NCBI GenBank assembly: GCA_006538405.1
Contig: BJKQ01000008.1
Span: 558,001 to 622,000 of the forward strand
Source of the DNA: Hansfordia pulvinata
Lineage: Eukaryota > Ascomycota > Sordariomycetes > Xylariales
Direction of reading: 5' to 3'
DNA length: 64,000 nucleotides
Shown: positions 57,073 through 64,000 of the stretch, piece by piece
Layout of the letters: each line of letters starts with the position of its first letter
How positions within the stretch are numbered: the stretch's first letter is position 1
Position numbers and translations under genes: made by a program
Notes under the pieces: model-generated
Told to the model about the DNA's origin: nothing
The model's input: only the letters and a program-made list of their open reading frames with translations
The model's database searches: none

Positions 57073-58410
57073 ACGCACGCGAGGCACCCGCAGGTCCCAT
57101 GTCCCCCCTCCCTTCTCTGAACCTGCCTCCATTATATTCTTCCCCTTCTACCCCCAACCAGCAGCTCCCGTCTTACGTTACCGCGCCATACATATACATA
57201 TCTACTTACCTTCATTGCCTTGACTATCTCTCTACCAAGCGCAAGTAACGTAAGACGACGGGCAAGAGGAGGGGAACGAGATGGCTCTGATTTAAATAGG
57301 TACCCACAAACCTCGGGCCCCTGGGAACGACCAACCTTGACGCTATAGCCTCGAGGGTTCCGGTAGGGCTGGAAGACGGAGGAAGGCAAGTCACTCCGAG
57401 CAGCAGCAGCAGCAGCAAGATGGCCGGGAGCTGGAGGAATTACTTTTTTTCTCCCTTCACCACAAAACCCCGCGACGCAGCGCAGCGCGGCGATCCAAGA
57501 AGCCAACCAATCAAACCAGCCTAGGTACCAATCCGAACCAAGCAAATCGAGCTGGCGGATTACCACAGTACCACACAGCTATATTCACACGACACACTTT
57601 AGAACATATGTGAGGTGGAGAAGAGAAGAGGAAAAAGACAGACGGGGAGGGAGAGAAAGAGAGGACTCTTCTCCCCCCCCCCCCCCCCCCTTCTTCCCCA
57701 GTTCTAGTGTAATTCATTACATCAGTGTATCTACCGCCCCGGAAGCCTTTGAGAATATATCTATATATATATACATACCACTTTTTGTGCTCTTTTTTTT
57801 TTCACCTCCATTGTCTCCAACTCAGCTCTTTCAAATCCCACGCGACGACCGTCTCCTTGAAGACCTCTAATGCGTCTCATCCGTGATGTACCTGGCGAGT
57901 CAAAAAAAAAAGCGCGTTGAATCGCCCAGCTTGAACGATGCGGCCTGCCTACCTAAACCACATGTGATCCCAACTGCGCCTGCCGTCGCAGGCCCAGAGC
58001 GGCAGCGTAGTCTGTCTACAGAGCGAAGGGGTCAGTCTGACGGCACTCTTCTGTTTCCCGCCCGAGAAGCTGCGTACTTGAGGGATTATGGCTCGCCTTA
58101 AGGCTGGATCGCGACCGGCGGCCGCAGACAAGAGGCCGATCTGCCCGCGTACATATTTCAGATACATGACTACCCGGCTTGGGATAAGCCTACACGTATT
58201 GACAATGAAAAAGGTGACGATAGAATGGTAAACTAGGTATAATACAAGTGAATAGCCGGGTAGTTTTATACCGGCTGCTCGAGAAGCGCAGAGCCTTAGG
58301 GGACCGCCCTCGCTCTCGTCAACATATCAATACAAAAAAGCTCTCCTTGGTTATCTTTACCCCTCCAATGGAGATGCGCAAAAACCAAGGGACAAGCCCC
58401 GCCCGCGCGC
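57073..58410. other. Convergent 3' intergenic region
   Basis: Between the convergent genes ending at 57072 and 58411. No coding sequence supported. It contains an 18-base C run at 57673-57690 and an ATATAT patch near 57755-57775. Confidence 0.6.
57673..57690. repeat. Poly-C tract (18 bases)
   Basis: An uninterrupted C run in the intergenic region. Confidence 0.9.
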
Positions 58411-59900
58411 TCAGTAGTAGTCGTACGCGTAGCACAGCGGGCTGCCCTCGGTGTCCATGACGTCGCGGACCTTCATGTCCTTGAAGACGCCCTTGAGGCT
58501 CAGGACCGTGTCCAGCGTCAGCTTCTCCGGGCACTCGCCGTCGTCGCCGGGCAGTGTCGCGCAGCCGGTGACTTTTCATCAGGTGAAGTTGAGGGGGGGC
58601 GGGAGCCGTTAGCTTTTGTCTTATCTATCTGGCTGTCTCTCCCTCTCTCTCTCTCTCGGGGTCTTCGGAAGGGGGGGGACTCATGAAATAGGAAGGGAAA
58701 ACTTGGGAAAAAATGAAAAGGGACAAAACCCACTCTTCTCAACCCTGCCCGCCCGGTCCACCCGCTGCCACCTCGCCCACTGCCAGTCGATCATGCCGTG
58801 GTGCATCCAGAAGATGGGGTCGGCCGGCGACGCCGCGACGTTGGCCATGATGGGGCCGATGCCCGCGTGCGTGTCGGCGTGGATCCCGCCCTCGACGCAC
58901 TCGCGGTGGCCCGGGTACGTGGACACGTCTGTCGTCGTCGCTCTCGTTTCCTTGTCGTCGCCGCCGCCGCCGCCGCCGTTGCCCCCCTGGCACTTGGCGA
59001 CCGCCTCGCTCGTAGCGGCGCCGGTCGCCGACTTGTCCTCGGCGCGCGACAGGCATAGCGGAGTCGGATAGCCCACCGTCGCGTTCAGACCGCCAAAAAT
59101 CTGCGGTGAAAGGGCAGAAAGCCGACGCTTTGTTAGCCGATCCTCGTCTGTGCTGTCCATCCCCCCCGATTCGATCACTACTCGCAGAAAAAGGGGGCCA
59201 GAAAATGAAATATATTAGAATTAAAAAAAGGAGGACTTACACCCTTGGTAAGGCAAGTGCCCTGGTACCCGGGCGGGATCACCTCCGGCGTGGGCGGCAG
59301 CGCGCCGAAGAACTCGTCGGTGAACAGGCCCGACGAGCCGAGGTCGGCGTGGCTCCGGACCTCGTCCCACCAGGGGAAGGGGCTGGCCGCCGGGTACCCG
59401 CACTCGCCGCGCAGCAGCGACTCGAGCGCGTGCAGGTAGTACCGGTGCCAGGGCAGGAAGGCGTCGGTGCCGTGGATTCCTAGCGTCATGTTGTTGTGCA
59501 CCCAGACCAGCTCGTCGTACCGGCTGAGCCCCTTGGTCGAGGTCCCCGTGTTGGCGGCGCCGTCCGCGTCGGCGTCGTCGTCGTCGTCGTTGAGATGGTC
59601 CAGGACGCCCGACCCGGGCGCGTCCATCAGGCACCGGATCGCGCCGACGAAGGAGCCGCGGTCCGCGCCCGAGAGGGAGGCCCACTCCACCCGCTTTCGG
59701 GGCGGCGAGCACGTCCCCTCCTCTTGTGACTTCGACGGCGCGCTGCTGCTGCTGCTGGTGCCTGGCGATGATGTTGATTGCCTGGCGGTGTGCTGCTGGG
59801 GGCTGGCCGCGAGAGCGCCCGCGGATGGCAGGAGGGCAGAGAGGAGGGCCAGCGCCGTCGTGGCGGAGCCGGCTGGCGACGCTGAGCTCGGGAACTTCAT
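58411..59900 (-). CDS. Secreted tyrosinase (type-3 copper enzyme)
   Basis: Oxidises phenols to quinones at a di-copper centre; fungal short tyrosinases act in pigment or secondary metabolism. Three exons: 59241-59900, 58734-59100 and 58411-58571, giving 395 residues. Residues 1-31 are a signal peptide (hydrophobic ALALLSALLPSAGALA). CuA ligands are H135 (VWVHNN), H143 (GIHGTD) and H152 (FLPWHRYYLHALE). CuB ligands are H294 and H298 (GGIHADTH) and H320/H321 (PIFWMHHGMIDWQW). Two insertions are low complexity: an Asp run at about 105-114 (LNDDDDDADADG) and a Gly/Asp loop at about 262-270. The C-terminus ends CYAYDYY. Both introns have good donors (GTAAGT, GTGGGT). No long C-terminal shielding domain is present. 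No pigment cluster genes are visible nearby. Confidence 0.88.
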
Positions 59901-61600
59901 CTCTCCCTGGGGGGCGCTGCGTTGTGGCGGTTCTTGAGGAAGAGAAGGATAGAAAAAAGACAAAAAAAATGTGACTTTGCCAGAGTCTCTGCAAGCTCCT
60001 GGTCACCAGAATGGCTTGCCGCCTTTTATGAGATACACGCCGTGTACCCACAGGGGGCAGCGAGAGGCGGGGAGATGGAAGCTTGTCAATTCATCCTTCC
60101 TCTGCGCAGGCGTGGCATCGTGGACGGAGCTTGCCGGCGTTGCAGTTGTTGGTCTTCATTAGACAGGCGACAGGGGGGCCTTTGTCACTGCTCAGCAGTC
60201 CAGGCTGACCTTCGCCCCTCGAGAATGACGAGCCAACACCCTATTACACTCAGTGCGCAAGGCTTCTTCAGAGACAGCCCCGTTCCAGGCGATCCGCATC
60301 GTCTTGCCCTCGAAGAAACCCGCCTGGAAGAGGATCTCGGGATCCCGTCTGGATGTCTGGCTCTACTCCGACGGGCCCTCGAGACGTTGCAAGCGAAGTT
60401 GCCCACGTGGAGCCACCGCCAAGAGCATCCCGAGGACTTGTACCACCCCCCTCCCCCGGTCACGCCCGCACGCTCCGATCCGAGCGAGCGCTTCTCAAGT
60501 GCCCGTGCTCAATCGCGGAGTGCACAGCCTCGATGGGCGGGCGCCTCACCAAGCACCGCAGAGAGACGATCGTCGCCGCAGGCAGCAGGCGGGCTCTCGG
60601 TCGCCGTCACCACCCCTTCCGGTACGCTGCTGCCTGATCGACCGAGCGGCAGTTGCCGATGAGGGAAAGCGGCGCACGAAGCGCGTTGAGGTTCAAGACG
60701 AGAGCGACCGGCTGCCCGATTGATGAGCCGAGCGACAAAGCCACACAGTCAGTCAGTCTATCTCTCATATTTCAGCTGCGGGCTCCCGCGTTGTCGCGAG
60801 CGTGAAGCGTGGCGGAAACACGCAACGTGGGAGATACCCTCCCTTCCGTCACAGTGCTGGAGCGGGGGAAGCGCATCGTGGACGGCCGCACAGCCTACTG
60901 ACCTCCTAGTTAGCATCGCCAGAGGAAGTGGCTCGAGCACAATCAAGGCTGTTTCAATCGGCATAGCTGGAGAAGCGCCAGCCCTGCGCAAACACGGTCG
61001 AGCTGACCCCACGGCATTGCTGGGATGGGCAGTCGTTCCCACCTCGGGGTTTTCCAGAAGCCCCAGTAAACAGCCGAAAAAGGGCCACCGGAAACGAAAA
61101 GCTCGGGGAATCCAGTGCACCGTAGCCCGAACCGAGAGAGAAAAGACAGACATATCAACTGCTCATCAGTGGATTGAACGCAGGCGGTTCGCTGCTGTCG
61201 ACTCGGTTCGCGAAAGATTGTGCTTGATCGCGTAGAATACCTAAGGTAAGTCAATGAAAACGACAGGGTTCTCGCCGCACCTCACCATCTAAGGGTGGAA
61301 CAAGACTCCCTCAGCGAACTTGGTTAAATATGTCGCCATGGCGCCTGAGGTGGCATCGCCTTCAAATTTGTCGCGAGAGCAAACGCAATTCTGATCTGTG
61401 GCTTTCGCATTGCAAGCGACAGCTGGAAAGAGAGTTTCATGCCTGGAAAGTGACTAAGAAGCACTTCATTGATCGTCCAATCGTCTTTTCGTTTGTACGT
61501 GTAAATTTCTGTATGTATGGTTCGAAGAACATAATCACTCACGTCCAACGAGCCTTCGGCTGAAGTGCAAGCCCCTTCAACCCCCTCCCAACCCCCCTTT
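59901..61600. other. Intergenic region
   Basis: No supported gene. The first part is the tyrosinase promoter. A perfect TACCTAAGGTA lies at 61238-61248. Confidence 0.6.
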
Positions 61601-62711
61601 TTACGGGTTATGGTACGGAATAGGAATGCCGTTGTAACCATCAACGTGGGTGATTTTGGGCTGAGACATATCCAGGTCTGGGTCGTTGAGCAGACGAAGA
61701 TTAACAGCACGCAGGTGCTGTGCATCGATCGTCCACGGCCGGGCCATCTCAGGGATGTGCGGGACGACCTCGGCGGGGATGGGCCGCGGCCAGCGTCCGA
61801 CAAAGACGCCGCAAGTCTTACAGAAGAGCTTGCTCCACGCCTTGAGCATCCCGTACGAGTATCCCGAGGTGTTCTCCATACCCTGAATGGCGACTTGACC
61901 GTTATCGAAGTAGACGCATTGGCCCGCAGCCTATCATCAAGATCAGCCATCAGCGTGTGTTGGGGGCTCACGCATTCACTTACCCGAATGCAGCCGCTGC
62001 AGTTGCACTCGTAGATGTTCATGTCGAATGAGCTATCCAAGGGCTTGGTCTTGACCGCCACGGTGACGTCGCCACAGTGGCAGCTTCCTGTGTAGAGCCG
62101 ACCGCCCTCGACCTCCATCGCTGGTTCGGGTCCGGTGTACTTGGGAGGCTCGTACGCGCCGCCGATCTGGTTGGCGCCATCGAATCTGATGTGCAGTTAG
62201 TTTCGCATAGGAATTTGCCGTATGTAGTATCATCCCACAGCACGGTCAATGCTTGGACGGTGGTGGATCAAACACTCACTTCACGGTCTCCAGGTCCGAG
62301 GGGTCTTTGATCAACCCGTGCTGGAGGCATCGCAACTTTGACAAGTCAGCCAGCGCCGATGCTGTTGTTTCTCTTCTCTCTTCCAAGCCGCACTTACGTT
62401 CAGGCCCAGGACTGGGACTTCTCTGCCGGCTGTCGATGGGTGCTCGATGTGCCCGTGTTCGAGGACGGGAGTGCCACAGGTGCCGCAGAATTTATGATGG
62501 AGGTCTTGCCGCCAAACGTGTAGCTTTTCATGGACTCCATGTCGCCCTTGATCCAGCGGAGACTGTCGGCCTCCGGGTAGCCCCAGATGGTGGCCTTCCG
62601 CGAGCAGAGGCTGCATGTGCAGATGGTCGGCTTGATGGTCTCCGGCAGCTGGGCCTCGAAGACGAAGGCGCCGCAGTGGCAGTTGCCGCGGTAAGACTTG
62701 AGGTCGGACAT
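61601..62711 (-). CDS. Tandem GFA/CENP-V domain zinc protein (frame broken once)
   Basis: Belongs to the glutathione-dependent formaldehyde-activating (GFA)/CENP-V family of zinc-binding proteins. Exons are 62398-62711, 62280-62320, 61984-62185 and 61601-61930, with phases in agreement. Domain 1 (about 1-105) has YRGNCHCGAFVFE, CTCSLCSRK and FCGTCGTPVLE. Domain 2 (about 140-240) has YTGSCHCGDVTVAV, YECNCSGCIR and LFCKTCGVFVG. Each carries the CxC...CxxC...CxxC zinc ligands, so this is an internal duplication within one protein. The frame is one base short near 62503-62508 (FGGK must continue as DLHHKFCGTCG). With it the product is 295 residues. Substrate unknown; the enzymatic role of the family is poorly established, so a formaldehyde function should not be assumed. 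Confidence 0.85.
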
Positions 62712-64000
62712 GGTGCTGAAGAATGCTTCGCGGGGTCAGAGAGCAGACGATAGGCGTCGGAATAGGGCGAGAAAGAAGAAGAAGCGCGGGGAATGGAATA
62801 CGCGTGAATGACTCGTGTAGGCTGAATCTGTGCGGACAAGAAGGTTCCAGTGGAGGATGCGCCGCTGCCTGTTTTTGTATTGGCCGTTGATGCAAGCGGG
62901 GTCGGCTCCGTGCACGTATAGGGACCGAGTGAACGACCGGAGACCACGGGCACGAATCAGCTCATGGACCGTGTGGTCCCCGAACGCCACAGGCGCCTGG
63001 CGTGGTCGGCGAGCAGGAGTGGGCGAGCTGAGCGACGCGATCCTGTCGCGATGTCAGGTGACTCATCCTTGGCAGAGATCAGCCCTAACTTAGTAAATTA
63101 GACGACGGCACAGCGCGGCAAGCCGGGGCGCGGGGACATCGGTGCTCGGAGGAGGAGATGCGCCGCCCGGAGGCCGACAGTGCCGGCGCCCAAGCGTGCC
63201 AAGCTACGCGTGGGTGCGAGTCTGTTCAGCGCAGTCCCAGATCAGGATAAGCCGCGGGGCAGATCCCTGTGGACGGCTGCCGCTTGGCGACGATGTCAGC
63301 GGCAGAATACCCACTCGTACTCTGGGGATCTCGACAGGCACGACAGGTCAAGCTGGGGCCACGCACCGGAGAGGGAAGCAGTTTGCGAGAGCGGAGCAAG
63401 AGGAGTGCCTCGTCAGCTCGGGGCTCGGTGCCAATTGGCCCGTCATCTCCAGGTCGGCGGCCATGAATCCAAGTGGATGTCCACGAATGTGCGGTGAGGC
63501 TGAAGAGAAAGCGTGGGCAGATGAGCAGGGCGAATAGCTGGACGTGGAGGGTTTGGTGATTTCTCAAGCCGACAAAGCGCCCAGAGGCAGCACAGGCACC
63601 TGATATTCCGAAGCAACATTGAAATTCATCAAACGAGGGACAAGATGTACTTGACACATCTGGTCCGTACCTGGCGTGGGCCTAATCAGATACATCAATG
63701 TATGTTCAACTGACGAGGGCATCTGCATAAGTTGTCATTTGTGTGGGGTTCATGTTGTTAGCAGGCACGCGGTGGAAGGGGTGGCAGGCGCTCTCGAGCC
63801 TCAATGTTAGAAGCCATCGCAACTGCCTCGCGGAGTCAACCTTCTGGCAGTGAAGGTCCCGGGCTTCTGAGGTACATGTAGCGTGGCACGCGTGGGTACC
63901 TTATTTGCATGTACCTAGGCACCCTAAGAGGTGTGACTTGGGTACATTGACCTACGCTACATGTGTGTACCCAAGACACGCCGGGCTGCTACCTGAACCC
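62712..64000. other. Intergenic region to window end
   Basis: No supported gene. GTACC/GGTAC words cluster in the last 130 bases. The first few hundred bases are the promoter side of the GFA-domain gene. Confidence 0.55.

Noticed and set aside
56065..57132. Open frame of 355 codons on the minus strand
   Set aside because: Antisense of the secreted-protein gene; Leu/Val/Arg/Gly-rich translation from reversed GC-rich codons.

Overview
The window is nuclear DNA of a filamentous ascomycete (Pezizomycotina, most likely a Sordariomycete). Evidence: GC-rich coding sequence, mostly short introns (about 50-160 nt) with GTAAGT-like donors and CTAAC/TACTAAT-like branch sites, wide intergenic spaces, and a gene set typical of that group (Pfs2, Mex67, HeH/LEM nuclear-envelope protein, Vrg4-type GDP-mannose transporter, Gsh2, Nuc1, tyrosinase). 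There is no operon-like organisation and no convincing rRNA, tRNA, CRISPR or intact transposon.

Layout: (1) 1.4-2.5 kb minus, EF-hand myosin regulatory light chain; (2) 5.6-7.8 kb plus, multi-spanning membrane protein with a low-complexity tail; (3) 9.2-11.5 kb plus, Src1/Heh2/Man1-type inner nuclear membrane protein; (4) 12.8-15.2 kb minus, single-pass beta-propeller-like membrane protein; (5) 15.2-22.8 kb, gene-poor; (6) 22.8-25.1 kb minus, Mex67 mRNA export receptor; (7) 27.3-29.4 kb plus, polyadenylation factor Pfs2; (8) 30.9-32.2 kb plus, predicted secreted kinase-fold protein; (9) 34.7-36.1 kb minus, GDP-mannose transporter; (10) 37.7-38.8 kb minus, mitochondrial nuclease Nuc1/EndoG; (11) 40.0-41.3 kb minus, unrecognised Cys/His-rich protein; (12) 42.8-44.6 kb minus, glutathione synthetase; (13) 47.3-52.8 kb plus, 1808-residue SNF2 ATPase; (14) 56.2-57.1 kb plus, unrecognised secreted protein; (15) 58.4-59.9 kb minus, secreted tyrosinase; (16) 61.6-62.7 kb minus, tandem-domain GFA/CENP-V-type zinc protein.

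The genes are mostly unrelated housekeeping functions: mRNA 3'-end formation and export, nuclear envelope, Golgi glycosylation, glutathione synthesis and a GFA-family protein, and chromatin remodelling. Secreted products (kinase-fold protein, orphan secreted protein, tyrosinase) are scattered among them.

Two window-wide patterns matter. First, at least seven times in five genes the conserved protein continues only if one base is added, usually in a short C or G run. That looks like uncorrected sequencing deletions, and an automatic annotation would truncate these genes. Second, the intergenic DNA is full of short palindromic TACCTAAGGTA and ACTCGTACGAGTAC-like words that are rare in coding regions. 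The most novel protein candidates are the predicted secreted kinase-fold protein and the Cys/His-rich protein.
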